This document shows, piece by piece, positions 1 to 8,459 of a stretch of DNA of 64,000 bases; within the stretch, counting starts at the first letter, position 1, and the number at the start of each line of letters is the position of its first letter. The translations under genes and the position numbers were made by a program. This DNA is from Frateuria terrea. Lineage in GTDB: Bacteria > Pseudomonadota > Gammaproteobacteria > Xanthomonadales > Rhodanobacteraceae. Below the pieces are notes generated by a model. It saw only the letters and a program-made list of their open reading frames with translations. It did no database searches and was not told where the DNA came from. The stretch is from NCBI RefSeq assembly GCF_900115705.1, contig NZ_FOXL01000002.1:744001-808000 (forward strand). Direction: 5' to 3'.

Positions 1-1331
1 TCTGCTTCGTCAGTGCGCGCACCGGCGTGGGTGTGGCCGAGTTCCTGGAGCTGGCCAGCCGCCTGCTGCCGAACCCGGCCGAGGGCAATCCGCCGGCGTT
101 CGCCAACGGCCAGGGCGAGGCGGTCACGGTGGACGGCGATCCGTCCAAACACGTGGTCGCGGACGTGTTCAAGATCGTCAATGACCCGTTCGTGGGCAAG
201 CTGGGCGTGTTCCGCGTCTGGCAGGGCACGATCCGGCGCGACACGCAGTTGTTCGTCGACGGCTCGCGCAAGCCGTTCAAGGTCGGCCACCTGTTCCGAC
301 TGAACGGCAAGGCGCACGTGGAGATCGAGCAGGCGATACCCGGTGACATCGCTGCGGTAGCCAAGGTGGAGGAAATCCACTTCGATGCCGTGCTGCATGA
401 TTCGCACGAGGAGGACGGCATCCACCTGGCGCCGATGGAATTCCCGCAGCCGATGTTCGGCCTGGCGCTCACGCCCCGGCACAAGGGACAGGAGCAGAAG
501 CTCTCGCAGGCGCTGGCACGGCTGGCCGAGGAAGACCCGTGCCTGCGCACCGAGCATCACAAGGAGCTCAACGAGACGGTGGTGCGCGGGCTGTCCGAGC
601 TGCACCTGAAGGTGGTGCTCGAGCGCATGCGCGAGCGCTACGGCGTGGAGGTGGACACGCATCCGCCGCGGATCGCCTATCGCGAGACCATCGCCGCCCA
701 TGCCGACGGCCACCACCGGCACAAGAAGCAGACCGGCGGCGCCGGGCAGTTCGGCGAGGTGTTCCTGCGCGTCGAACCGCTTGATCGCGGCGCGGGTTTC
801 GAGTTCGTCGACGGGGTCAAGGGCGGCGTCATCCCCAACCAGTTCCTGCCGGCGATCGAGAAAGGCGTGCGCCAGGCGATGGCGTCCGGAGCGATCGCCG
901 GCTACCCGATGCAGGACCTGCGCGTGACCGTATACGACGGCAAGTACCACCCGGTCGATTCGAAGGAGGTGGCGTTCGTCAGCGCCGGGAAGAAGGCATT
1001 CATGGATGCGGTGGGCAAGGCGCGGCCGATCGTGCTGGAGCCGATCGTGGACGTGGAGGTCGCCATTCCCGAGGCCAGCGTGGGCGACGTCACCGGCAGC
1101 CTGGCCGGCAAGCGGGCGCGCATCATGGGCACCGACACGCAACGTGGCGGCGAGCTGATGATCCGCGCGCAGGCGCCGCTGGCGGAACTGACCGATTACC
1201 CGACCGAATTGAAGGCGATGACGGGCGGCCAGGGGCGCTACAGCCTGGATCTCTCCCATTACGAACCGGTGCCGCCGCCCGTGCAGAAGCAGCTTTGCGA
1301 AGCATGGAAGCCGCACCTGGAGGACGACTAG
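1..1331 (+). CDS. Elongation factor G-like GTPase, C-terminal part (5' end outside window)
   Basis: The reading frame is open from base 3 and ends with TAG at 1331, so about 443 residues are visible and the N-terminal part, including the nucleotide-binding P-loop, is missing. The visible part starts inside the GTPase domain (CFVSARTGVGVAEF). It continues through domain II, domain III (KGQEQKLSQALARLAEEDP) and the conserved domain IV/V blocks (QTGGAGQFGEV, GVIPNQFLPAIEKG, YPMQDLRV, LEPIVDVEV, MTGGQGRYSLDLSHYEPVP). This order is typical of EF-G, the translocation GTPase of the ribosome. No ribosomal protein or tuf gene follows, so this may be the second EF-G-like copy (EF-G2 type) that many bacteria carry, rather than the str-operon fusA. 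That distinction is inference; the family call is safe. Confidence 0.88.
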   Translation, partial: CFVSARTGVGVAEFLELASRLLPNPAEGNPPAFANGQGEAVTVDGDPSKHVVADVFKIVNDPFVGKLGVFRVWQGTIRRDTQLFVDGSRKPFKVGHLFRLNGKAHVEIEQAIPGDIAAVAKVEEIHFDAVLHDSHEEDGIHLAPMEFPQPMFGLALTPRHKGQEQKLSQALARLAEEDPCLRTEHHKELNETVVRGLSELHLKVVLERMRERYGVEVDTHPPRIAYRETIAAHADGHHRHKKQTGGAGQFGEVFLRVEPLDRGAGFEFVDGVKGGVIPNQFLPAIEKGVRQAMASGAIAGYPMQDLRVTVYDGKYHPVDSKEVAFVSAGKKAFMDAVGKARPIVLEPIVDVEVAIPEASVGDVTGSLAGKRARIMGTDTQRGGELMIRAQAPLAELTDYPTELKAMTGGQGRYSLDLSHYEPVPPPVQKQLCEAWKPHLEDD

Positions 1332-1342
1332 CGGCAGGCCGC

Positions 1343-1371
1343 CCTGCCCCTTTCCTTCGGGTGGGGGCAGG
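1343..1371 (+). terminator. Hairpin after the EF-G-like gene
   Basis: An 8-bp inverted repeat, CCTGCCCC (1343-1350) and GGGGCAGG (1364-1371), begins 12 bases after the stop codon. No T-tract follows. It could stop transcription or stabilise the 3' end, or simply belong to the GC-rich intergenic repeats of this genome. Confidence 0.4.
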
Positions 1372-1433
1372 TGGGCCGGGGCCCGCGCGGAATCAGGTCA
1401 AGACGCCGCAAGGCCTACGCGGCGAGATGGACG

Positions 1434-1982
1434 CTACGCCGCCAGCGCCTCGATCACCGCATCGGCGAACGCCGGAATGTCATCCGGCTTGCGGCTGGTG
1501 ATCAGGTTGCCGTCGCGCACCACCTCGCGGTCTTCCCACTTCGCGCCGGCGTTCTCCAGGTCCTGCCGCAAGGACGGCCACGAGGTCACCTTGCGCCCGT
1601 CCACCTGCCCCGCGTTGATCAGCGTCCACGGCCCGTGGCAGATCGCCGCCACTGTCTTGCCGGCACTGGCAAACGCCTTCACCAGCTCGACCGCCGCCGG
1701 CTGCGTGCGCAGCTTGTCGGGATTGATCACGCCGCCAGGCAGCACCAGCGCGTCGAAGTCGGCGGCGTCGGCGTCCTCCAGCTTCATGTCCACCGGCACG
1801 CTGCCGGCCCAGTCGCCGCCCTTCCAGCCCTTGATCTCCCTGGCATCGCCCGGCGCGATCACCTGCACTTCGGCACCGGCCTCTTCCAGCAGACGCTTGG
1901 GTTCGGTCAGTTCGGAATATTCAAACCCGTCGGTGGCCAGCACCGCGATGGCGCGGCCGGTGAGCTTCTTCGATGGCGACAT
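1434..1982 (-). CDS. DJ-1/PfpI-family protein (glutamine amidotransferase-like fold)
   Basis: A protein of 182 aa that spans the whole DJ-1/PfpI domain. The start at 1982 was chosen because AGGAGG lies 7 bases upstream of the ATG. The conserved acidic residue is in GFEYSE (Glu21) and the nucleophile elbow is AAICHGP (Cys115 followed by His116). Family members include PfpI/YhbO-type stress proteins described as cysteine proteases, or as glyoxalase/deglycase enzymes that deal with methylglyoxal damage. The sequence does not separate these options. No signal peptide is seen, so it should act in the cytoplasm. It is convergent with the EF-G-like gene and appears monocistronic. Confidence 0.88.
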   Translation of the reverse strand: MSPSKKLTGRAIAVLATDGFEYSELTEPKRLLEEAGAEVQVIAPGDAREIKGWKGGDWAGSVPVDMKLEDADAADFDALVLPGGVINPDKLRTQPAAVELVKAFASAGKTVAAICHGPWTLINAGQVDGRKVTSWPSLRQDLENAGAKWEDREVVRDGNLITSRKPDDIPAFADAVIEALAA

Positions 1983-2140
1983 GGCAATCCTCCTGCAATG
2001 AAGCGCAGAGGATGGCGCGCAGGGCGTCTTGCGCATGTCTTCCAGGTGTTAGCGGCGTATCGCTTCGCGGGAGAGGCTCATGGGCACAAGCGCGGCAGGC
2101 TGTGCGGCGCCGCCTGTGCGCCGGCACGCGAGGGACGGAA

Positions 2141-2608
2141 TCAGGACTTGGGCTTGAGCAGCGTCCCGGTGCAGTCAGGCGAGCCGCAGCGGCATTCCCA
2201 CAGCTTCTTCAGCCGCGCGGTGTAGGGCACGTCCAGCACGATGCCATAGTCGTAGGTCAGCTCTTCGCCCGGCTTGATGTTGCGGATCGCCTCGATCAGC
2301 ACGCGGTCCTTGCGCGGGTCGCCGCCCTCGCTCTCTTCCACCACCGCGCGGCAGTTGGGCGCGCAGCTGTGGTTGATCCAGCGCGCGGTGTTGCCCTTGC
2401 GGTTGGCGTCGATGATGTATTCGTCATTGAGCGTGAACAGGAAGGTATGGCCGGTCTCGCCGCCGTCGCCGTACATCGCGTCGGCGTCGGCGTGGGTCAT
2501 CAGCGTGCCCTTGTACTGGATGATCTCCTCGCCCTTCCTGATCGGCGCGGTGGCAAACACCCCGTTGCCATGGATGGGAGAGCGGCGGGCGACGTAGCGA
2601 CGGAGCAT
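2141..2608 (-). CDS. Small SET-domain protein-lysine methyltransferase
   Basis: A 155-aa protein made almost entirely of a SET domain. Visible motifs are the N-terminal GNGVFA turn, the AdoMet-binding RWINHSC block (NHSC at 79-82), the catalytic ELTYDYG block (116-122) and a post-SET zinc-binding cysteine cluster (CRCGSPDC, Cys139, Cys141, Cys146). SET enzymes transfer methyl groups from S-adenosylmethionine to lysine side chains of proteins. The bacterial target is unknown. The start at 2608 was chosen because homology begins there; AAGG lies about 10 bases upstream. The gene diverges from the lipoprotein gene at 2765. Confidence 0.87.
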   Translation of the reverse strand: MLRRYVARRSPIHGNGVFATAPIRKGEEIIQYKGTLMTHADADAMYGDGGETGHTFLFTLNDEYIIDANRKGNTARWINHSCAPNCRAVVEESEGGDPRKDRVLIEAIRNIKPGEELTYDYGIVLDVPYTARLKKLWECRCGSPDCTGTLLKPKS

Positions 2609-2700
2609 GCGCGGGGAACCTTGGACGAAAGACGCTGATGATGCCCGGTCGGCGCGTGCGGCGAAACCGCGGCCAACGTGGAGGCCGCTTGCCGCGCCGG

Positions 2701-2730
2701 CTGACCCGAGCGGCCGGCTGTGGTTAGAAT
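2701..2730 (+). promoter_or_regulatory. Candidate promoter of the lipoprotein / acyl-CoA dehydrogenase pair
   Basis: A TAGAAT -10-like hexamer (2725-2730) is preceded at 18 bp by a weak -35-like CTGACC (2701-2706). It lies in the divergent gap 35 bases before the lipoprotein start. The -35 match is poor. Confidence 0.3.
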
Positions 2731-2764
2731 CAGGAATTCGAACGATCGTTTGGAGAAGCCCACG

Positions 2765-3244
2765 ATGCGTTTCCTGCGCTGGATCCTCCCGCTGTCGCTT
2801 GCCCTGGGCCTGGTCGCCTGTGGCCCGCCGCGCAAGAGCGTGTTCCCGCCCACGGTGAGCATCCAGCAGCTGGTGCTGCAGCCCTCGGGCGCATGGCGGC
2901 TGACCGTGCGCATCCAGAACAACAGCTATGGCGGCATGGACTTCAGCGCGCTCGACGCGCAACTGGCCATGGCCGACAGCGTGCCGGTGCGCGTGCACGG
3001 CAACTTCGATCGCGACATTCCCGCGTTCGCCGGCGACATCGTGCAGATCGACGTGCTGCCGACCACGGCCATGGCCAAGGCGCTCGCGGCCAGCGCCGCC
3101 AAGGGCAGTGCGGGCGCCCTGCCCTACACCCTATCCGGCTCGGTGCGTGCCAAGCCGGAGCAGGAGAAGGAACCGCGCGATTTCGACTTCTCCGGCAAGG
3201 ACTGGCTCTCCCCCGTACCCGGCATCGCACACACCTGGCGTTGA
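2765..3244 (+). CDS. LEA-type-2-like lipoprotein
   Basis: A 159-aa predicted lipoprotein. The signal peptide ends in a lipobox LVAC (acylated Cys19). The remainder is a small beta-rich domain with the pattern of LEA-type-2/WHy proteins (SIQQLVLQPSGAWRLTVRIQNNS at the start, then DFSALDAQLAMAD). Such proteins are membrane-anchored and of unknown detailed function in bacteria. GGAGAAG sits 7 bases before the ATG. The acyl-CoA dehydrogenase gene follows after 22 bases, so the two are probably co-transcribed, although no functional link is obvious. Confidence 0.75.
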   Translation: MRFLRWILPLSLALGLVACGPPRKSVFPPTVSIQQLVLQPSGAWRLTVRIQNNSYGGMDFSALDAQLAMADSVPVRVHGNFDRDIPAFAGDIVQIDVLPTTAMAKALAASAAKGSAGALPYTLSGSVRAKPEQEKEPRDFDFSGKDWLSPVPGIAHTWR

Positions 3245-3266
3245 CCCGCATCCGAAGGATTCACCC

Positions 3267-5042
3267 ATGACGATCTACAAAGCCCCGCTCGACGACATAC
3301 GCTTCGTGCTGCACGACCTGTTCGGCGCAGAGGCCGTCCTGGCCGCGCTCGCTGGCGGTGAGGGCCACACGCGCGACCTGCTCGATGCGGTGCTGGAGGA
3401 GGCGGCGCGCTTCAACGAGCAGGTGCTCGCACCGCTCAACGCGCCGGCCGATGCCGAGGGCTGCCATTTCGACAAGGCCACCGCCACGGTGACCACGCCG
3501 AAGGGTTTCAGGGAGGCCTATCGCACCTACGTCGAAGGCGGCTGGGCAGGCCTGACCATGCCCGAGGCGATGGGCGGCCAGGCGTTGCCGGAAGTCATCG
3601 GCGTGGCGATGAAGGAAATGCTCGACTCGGCCAACCTGGCCTGGGGCAACTACCCGCTGCTCAGCCAGGGCGCCGCGCACGCGCTGCAGCTGCACGGCGA
3701 CGCATGGCAGAAGGAGGTCTTCCTCAAGCCCATGGTCGAGGGCCGCTGGTGCGGCAGCATGTGCCTGACCGAGCCGCAGGCCGGCTCCGACCTGGGATTG
3801 CTCAAGACCCGCGCCGAGCCCGCCGGCGACGGGAGCTACCGCATCACCGGCACGAAGATCTTCATCACCGCCGGCGAGCACGACCTTACCGAGAACATCG
3901 TGCACCTGGTGCTGGCACGTCTGCCCGATGCGCCAGCCGGCAGCCGTGGCATCTCGTTGTTCGTGGTGCCGAAGTTCATGGTGGCGCGCGACGGCGCGAT
4001 GGGCGAGCGCAACGCGGTGGCCGCGGGCGCCATCGAGCACAAGATGGGCATCCACGCCTCGCCCACCTGCGTGATGAACTTCGACGGCGCCGAGGGTTGG
4101 CTCATCGGCCAGCCGCACAAGGGGCTGTTCGGCATGTTCACCATGATGAACGCCGCGCGCCTGGCCGTCGGCGTGCAGGGCGTGGGCCTGGCCGAACGGG
4201 CGCTGCAGAACAGCCTGAACTATGCCCGTGAGCGCTTGCAGGGCCGCGCGCTGAGTGGCGCGGCCTACCCCGACAAGCCGGCCGATCCGCTGGTGGTGCA
4301 TCCGGACGTGCGCCGCATGCTGCTCACCCAGCGCGCCATCGTCGAGGGCGGCCGTGCGCTGATGCTCTACGCCGCGCTGCAGCTGGACATCGAAGAGCGC
4401 GCCATCGACGAGGCCGCGCGTGCGAAGGCCGGCGAGCTGGTCGCCTTCCTGATTCCGATCGTCAAGGGCGTGCTCACCGAGCTTGCGCAGGAAAGCGTCA
4501 AGGAGGCCGTGCAAATCTACGGCGGCCACGGCTACATCACCGAGAACGGCGTGGAACAGTTCGTGCGCGACGCACGCATCATCACGCTGTACGAGGGCAC
4601 CACCGGCATCCAGGCGATGGACCTGCTGGGTCGCAAGATCGTGCAGCTCAAGGGTGCAGGCTTCCGCCACTTCCTGGAAGAGATCGGCGGCTTCTGCCAG
4701 CAACAGGTGGGGAACGCGGCGCTGGGCGAGTTCATCGCGCCACTGGGCAAGGCTGCGAATGAATGGCAGGCGCTGACGATGACGCTGGCCGAACGGGCGC
4801 AGGCCAATCCGGAAGAACTGGGCGCGGCCGCAGTGGACTACCTCTACTACTCCGGTTACGTCGCGCTGGCCTACCTGTGGGCACGCAGCGTGGCGGCCGC
4901 CGAGGGCAGCGCGCAGTCGGCAGCGCTCAAGCAGGCCAAGCGGGATACCGCACGGTTCTACTTCGCGCGGCTGCTGCCGCGCTGCGCGATGCATCGCGCG
5001 GCGATCGAGTCCGGCGTGGCGAGCATTCCCGCCATCGGCTGA
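3267..5042 (+). CDS. Acyl-CoA dehydrogenase, long (about 590 aa) subfamily
   Basis: A 591-aa flavoprotein that oxidises an acyl-CoA thioester to the trans-2-enoyl-CoA, the first step of beta-oxidation. The FAD- and substrate-binding signature (GSMCLTEPQAGSDLG) is followed by KIFITAGEHD and the catalytic-base region (IITLYEGTTGIQAMDLLGRK). A C-terminal extension of about 130 residues is typical of the longer AcdA/DmdC-like branch. The chain-length preference cannot be read from the sequence. The ATG at 3267 has GAAGGAT just upstream. The gene is convergent with the laccase-domain gene and the two are separated by a hairpin. Confidence 0.93.
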   Translation: MTIYKAPLDDIRFVLHDLFGAEAVLAALAGGEGHTRDLLDAVLEEAARFNEQVLAPLNAPADAEGCHFDKATATVTTPKGFREAYRTYVEGGWAGLTMPEAMGGQALPEVIGVAMKEMLDSANLAWGNYPLLSQGAAHALQLHGDAWQKEVFLKPMVEGRWCGSMCLTEPQAGSDLGLLKTRAEPAGDGSYRITGTKIFITAGEHDLTENIVHLVLARLPDAPAGSRGISLFVVPKFMVARDGAMGERNAVAAGAIEHKMGIHASPTCVMNFDGAEGWLIGQPHKGLFGMFTMMNAARLAVGVQGVGLAERALQNSLNYARERLQGRALSGAAYPDKPADPLVVHPDVRRMLLTQRAIVEGGRALMLYAALQLDIEERAIDEAARAKAGELVAFLIPIVKGVLTELAQESVKEAVQIYGGHGYITENGVEQFVRDARIITLYEGTTGIQAMDLLGRKIVQLKGAGFRHFLEEIGGFCQQQVGNAALGEFIAPLGKAANEWQALTMTLAERAQANPEELGAAAVDYLYYSGYVALAYLWARSVAAAEGSAQSAALKQAKRDTARFYFARLLPRCAMHRAAIESGVASIPAIG

Positions 5043-5046
5043 AGAC

Positions 5047-5068
5047 GCCCTCCCCTTTGTGGGAGGGC
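5047..5068. terminator. Hairpin between convergent genes
   Basis: A perfect 8-bp stem, GCCCTCCC (5047-5054) and GGGAGGGC (5061-5068), has the loop CTTTGT. It lies between the stops of the acyl-CoA dehydrogenase and the laccase-domain gene. It lacks a T-tract, so a terminator role is probable but not certain. Confidence 0.5.
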
Positions 5069-5076
5069 ACGAAGCT

Positions 5077-5820
5077 TCAGTCGCGCCAGATCAGGCTGGC
5101 GAAGCGCCCGCTGCTGGCGCCGTCGCGGCGGTAGGAATAAAAGCGCGCGTCGGCGAGCGTGTCGAAGCCGCCGCCGTGGATGCCGGCCACACCCGCCGTC
5201 GCAAGACGCTGGCGGGCCAGCCCCGCGAGGTCGCAATGCCAATGGCCCGGGCGGGTGGCGGCGAAACAGGTCGCCGCGCCACCGTTGCTGTCGACGAAGG
5301 CCGCGCGCACCTCCTCGCCCACTTCGTAGGAGGCCGCGCCGATGCACGGCCCCAGCCATGCCACCAGCCGCGCGGGTGGTGTGCCCATCGCCGCGATGGT
5401 CGCTTCCAGCACGCCCGCGGCCAGGCCCCGCCAGCCGGCATGCGCCGCGCCGACGCGTGCGCCGTCCTCGCTGCAGAACAACACGGGCAGGCAGTCGGCA
5501 GTGAGGATCGCAAGCACCGTACCGTTCAGATGCGCGACGGCCGCATCCGCCTGCGGCTCGTCGTCGCTCGCGAGCGGACCGAGCTGCGCCACCGTCGCAC
5601 CGTGCACCTGGCGCAGCCAGCGCGGTGCGGCGGGCAGGTCGAGCGAGTGGTGCAGGGCGTCGCGGTTGCTGGCGACTGCCTCGGCGGCATCACCGCTGCG
5701 CAGGCCCAGGTTGAAGCGCGCGTAGGGGCCGGCCGAGATGCCCGGTCCGTGGCGGGTGGTGACCACCGCATGCACGCCGCGCGGCGCGGGCCAGTCGGGG
5801 AGGATCCAGGGCTCGGTCAT
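5077..5820 (-). CDS. Laccase-domain protein of the YfiH/PgeF family
   Basis: A 247-aa cytoplasmic protein of the multicopper-oxidase-like, laccase-domain family now often annotated as peptidoglycan editing factor (PgeF) or purine nucleoside phosphorylase/LACC1-like. The characteristic metal-site blocks are present: QVHGATV, ILTADCLPVLF, GAAHAGWRGLAAGV and LGPCIGAASYEVG. The ATG at 5820 begins the homologous part (MTEPWILPDWPAP); no good Shine-Dalgarno is seen. It lies just downstream of rluD on the same strand, a pairing common in gammaproteobacteria (rluD-yfiH), so co-transcription is likely. Confidence 0.9.
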   Translation of the reverse strand: MTEPWILPDWPAPRGVHAVVTTRHGPGISAGPYARFNLGLRSGDAAEAVASNRDALHHSLDLPAAPRWLRQVHGATVAQLGPLASDDEPQADAAVAHLNGTVLAILTADCLPVLFCSEDGARVGAAHAGWRGLAAGVLEATIAAMGTPPARLVAWLGPCIGAASYEVGEEVRAAFVDSNGGAATCFAATRPGHWHCDLAGLARQRLATAGVAGIHGGGFDTLADARFYSYRRDGASSGRFASLIWRD

Positions 5821-5919
5821 GGGGATGGCCGTGACGGGGAGCGGCAAGCATAGCGCGCCACGGCTCGGACTCTCGCGGCCGAGGGCAAGGCTTCCACTCA
5901 CCGAGTATGGCGCATGTCG

Positions 5920-6888
5920 CTAAGGCCCGCGGTGCTCGAGCGCATCGGCGCGCAAGGTGGCGATCAACGCCTCCATGTCCGCTGGACGCCTTGCCTCGAA
6001 CGCCATCGCCTCACCCGTCACTGGATGCTCGAACGCCAGCCGCTCGGCATGCAGCGCCTGCCGGCGGAAGCCACGCAGCGCCGCGACCAGTTCGGGCGTG
6101 GCGCCCTTGGGCAGGCGCAGGCTGCCGCCGTACAGCGGATCGCCGACCAGCGGATGATGGATGTGCGCCATGTGCACGCGGATCTGGTGGGTGCGCCCGG
6201 TCTCCAGGTTGCACTGGATCAGGCTGTGCGCGCGGAACCGTTCGCGCAGGCGGTAGTGGGTGATGGCGTGCTTGCCGTCCTCCTCGTCGCGCACCGCCTG
6301 GCGCAGGCGATCGCCCATGTGCCGGCCGATGGGTGCATCGACGGTGCCGCCCGCTACCAGGGTGCCGAGGACGGCAGCTTCGTACTGCCGCTCCACCGCA
6401 TGGCGCGAGAGCATCTCCACCAGCGCCGTGTGCGCGGGCAGCGACCTGGCCACCACCATCAGTCCGGAAGTGTCCTTGTCCAGCCGGTGCACGATGCCGG
6501 CGCGCGGCAACTCGGCCAGCTTCGGGTCGTGGTGCAGCAGGGCGTTGAGCAGCGTGCCGGCCGGGTTGCCGGCGCCCGGATGCACGACCAGACCGGCCGG
6601 CTTGTCCAGCACCAGCAGGTGGGCATCCTCGTGCACGATGGCCAGGTCGATGGCCTCCGGCGCGCTTTCGACCTCGTTGGCCAGCTCGGCCTCCAGCCGT
6701 ACCTGCTCGCCACCCCGCAGCAGCTGGCGCGGCGGCGCCACGGCGCCGTCCAGCGTCACCGCACCGGCCTTGATCCAGCCGGCCAGGCGCGAACGCGAAT
6801 AGTCCGGGAACATCTCGGCCAGCGCCTGGTCGAAGCGCCTGCCTGCCGCCGACAGGGGCACCTGCGCCTGGTGCCGGATGACGGTCAT
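5920..6888 (-). CDS. rluD: 23S rRNA pseudouridine synthase D
   Basis: A 322-aa enzyme that converts uridines to pseudouridine in helix 69 of 23S rRNA (positions 1911, 1915 and 1917 in E. coli). An N-terminal S4-like RNA-binding domain ([18 protein letters not shown]) is followed by the RluA-type catalytic core. The catalytic aspartate motif is [14 protein letters not shown], and [21 protein letters not shown] is also present. The start at 6888 has GGAGGG upstream. The divergent neighbour is bamD, the conserved order in many gammaproteobacteria, which supports RluD rather than RluA or RluC. Confidence 0.95.
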   Translation of the reverse strand: MTVIRHQAQVPLSAAGRRFDQALAEMFPDYSRSRLAGWIKAGAVTLDGAVAPPRQLLRGGEQVRLEAELANEVESAPEAIDLAIVHEDAHLLVLDKPAGLVVHPGAGNPAGTLLNALLHHDPKLAELPRAGIVHRLDKDTSGLMVVARSLPAHTALVEMLSRHAVERQYEAAVLGTLVAGGTVDAPIGRHMGDRLRQAVRDEEDGKHAITHYRLRERFRAHSLIQCNLETGRTHQIRVHMAHIHHPLVGDPLYGGSLRLPKGATPELVAALRGFRRQALHAERLAFEHPVTGEAMAFEARRPADMEALIATLRADALEHRGP

Positions 6889-6920
6889 GCCGCCCTCCGC
6901 GGGGCGCGGGCGGTTTGGGC

Positions 6921-6926
6921 TATCAT
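6921..6926 (+). promoter_or_regulatory. -10-like element upstream of bamD
   Basis: TATCAT lies 31 bases before the bamD ATG in the 68-bp divergent gap with rluD. No convincing -35 is visible, so this is only a candidate. Confidence 0.3.
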
Positions 6927-6956
6927 CCCCACGATCACATCCATACAAAATTCCCA

Positions 6957-7784
6957 ATGCGCCTAATCTTGAAATTGCTCGCCGTGCTGGTCCTCGGCCT
7001 GTCCCTGGGCGCCTGCTCGATGTTCGGGCACAAGCGCGATTCCATCGACACCATGCCGGTGGAAAAGCTCTACAGCACGGCGCACGACAGCCTGATGAAC
7101 GGCGACTACGCGGCGGCCACCAAGGCCTACCAGCGCCTGATCGCACGCTTCCCGTCGGGCGACTACAACGAGCAGGCGCAACTGGAACTGGCCTACTCGC
7201 AGTACAAGGACAACCAGCCGGACGACGCCTACTCGACGATCAACCGCTTCATCAAGACGTATCCGACCCAGAAGCACGTCGATTATGCCTATTACCTGCG
7301 CGGTCTGATCAATTTCGACCGCACCAGCGGCGTGATCGAGCGCTTCTTCCCGCGCAACAGCTCGCAGGCGCGCCGCGACCAGGCCTATAACCTGCAGGCG
7401 TTCGACGACTTTTCCGAGCTGGCACGACGCTATCCGGACAGCGCCTACACCGCCGACGCGCGCCAGCGCATGATCTACCTGCGCAACGTGCTGGCGCAGT
7501 ACGAGATCAACGTGGCCAAGTTCTACCTGCGCAACAAGGCATACGTGGCCTCGGCCGACCGTGCCCAGTACGTGGTGGAGCATTACCAGCAGGCGCCGCA
7601 GACCGGCGATGCGCTGGCCATCCTCGCCCGCAGCTACCTGGCGCTGAACCAGAAGGCACAGGCCGAGAACGTGCGCAAGGTGCTGGCGCTCAACTATCCG
7701 GATCACCCGTATCTCACCGATCCGAAATGGCCGCATGCGCCTTCGACGTTACGCAAGATGGTGCCCTTCTCGGGACACCACTAA
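6957..7784 (+). CDS. bamD: Outer membrane assembly lipoprotein BamD
   Basis: A 275-aa lipoprotein component of the BAM complex, which inserts beta-barrel proteins into the outer membrane. The signal peptide ends in the lipobox LGAC (Cys20). The mature part is a series of TPR-like helical repeats ([20 protein letters not shown], then [21 protein letters not shown] and [14 protein letters not shown]) as in BamD/ComL. The true start is the ATG at 6957, since the upstream in-frame codons do not match the family. A strong intrinsic terminator follows the stop directly. The only outer-membrane receptor in the window, at 61.3 kb, would be a client of this complex. Confidence 0.95.
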   Translation: MRLILKLLAVLVLGLSLGACSMFGHKRDSIDTMPVEKLYSTAHDSLMNGDYAAATKAYQRLIARFPSGDYNEQAQLELAYSQYKDNQPDDAYSTINRFIKTYPTQKHVDYAYYLRGLINFDRTSGVIERFFPRNSSQARRDQAYNLQAFDDFSELARRYPDSAYTADARQRMIYLRNVLAQYEINVAKFYLRNKAYVASADRAQYVVEHYQQAPQTGDALAILARSYLALNQKAQAENVRKVLALNYPDHPYLTDPKWPHAPSTLRKMVPFSGHH

Positions 7785-7815
7785 AAAAAATGCCCCTTTC
7801 CGGGGCATTTTTTTT
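7785..7815 (+). terminator. Intrinsic terminator after bamD
   Basis: The stem TGCCCC/GGGGCA (7791-7796 and 7802-7807) is flanked by six A residues on the left and eight T residues on the right. The symmetry lets it work in both directions, serving bamD and the convergent gene ending at 7824. Confidence 0.93.
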
Positions 7816-7823
7816 GGTGCAGC

Positions 7824-8270
7824 TCAGCTCTTGCCTGCGCCCGAGGCGATGATCTGGCACATCAGCGTCATCTCGTGCTTCTTGCTCACCGAGTAGCTGG
7901 GCGGCGTCGAGTTGTTCACGCTGATCTTCGAGCCGTTGCCGTTCTCCTCGACCAGAATGTCCCAGTGCAGACTGACTTGATCGTCGTTGCCGCCGAAGGT
8001 GGTGCCGGCATTGGGCTGCTCCAGGGTCAACGCACCGACGTCCTTGTCGGAGCTGATCACCTTCATGCCCGACTTGATCGCATCGCGGTAGATCTGCTTG
8101 AACGCCTGTGGTTGCGGCGTGGCGACCTCCCCCCAGGTGCTGAACCGGCGCCCCAGTATGAAGTTTCCTTCCTGCTTGTAGTGGGTCACGCATGCCTGCG
8201 TGTCTTCCGCATGGGCATGCCCGGCCAGCCATACGCTGGCTGCCACGAAAATCCATCCATATCCGACCAT
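7824..8270 (-). CDS. Exported protein of unknown function
   Basis: A 148-aa protein with a clear Sec signal peptide (MVGYGWIFVAASVWLAGHAHA, cleavage expected after AHA). The mature part has two cysteines (QACVTHY near its N-terminus and LMCQIIA near its C-terminus) that could form a disulfide. It contains no motif I recognise. CAGGAGA sits 8 bases upstream of the ATG at 8270. It shares the bidirectional terminator with bamD and stands alone. Location is periplasm or extracellular; function unknown. Confidence 0.75.
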   Translation of the reverse strand: MVGYGWIFVAASVWLAGHAHAEDTQACVTHYKQEGNFILGRRFSTWGEVATPQPQAFKQIYRDAIKSGMKVISSDKDVGALTLEQPNAGTTFGGNDDQVSLHWDILVEENGNGSKISVNNSTPPSYSVSKKHEMTLMCQIIASGAGKS

Positions 8271-8459
8271 CGGAAAATCTCCTGTCGCGCAGGGCCCGGC
8301 ATGGGCATCCTTTGCGCGCGGACATCTTAGGAATCGCCTCCGACCACTTGCATCAGCGATTACCGTCACGTGCGTAGGACAAGTACCTTGCGGACGCCTG
8401 CACGGACGGCGTTCGCCCAGTGGCCCCGTGGCGGTGGCCACCGGACTTACGGGCAGCCA

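Noticed and set aside
2733-2755. Palindrome AACGATCGTT before the lipoprotein gene, resembling the LacI operator centre
   Set aside because: Only the central GATCGTT is shared. The outer arms differ, and the genes have no link to sugar use.
3261-4994. 577-codon minus-strand open frame opposite the acyl-CoA dehydrogenase
   Set aside because: Shadow frame; the plus strand carries conserved ACAD motifs throughout.
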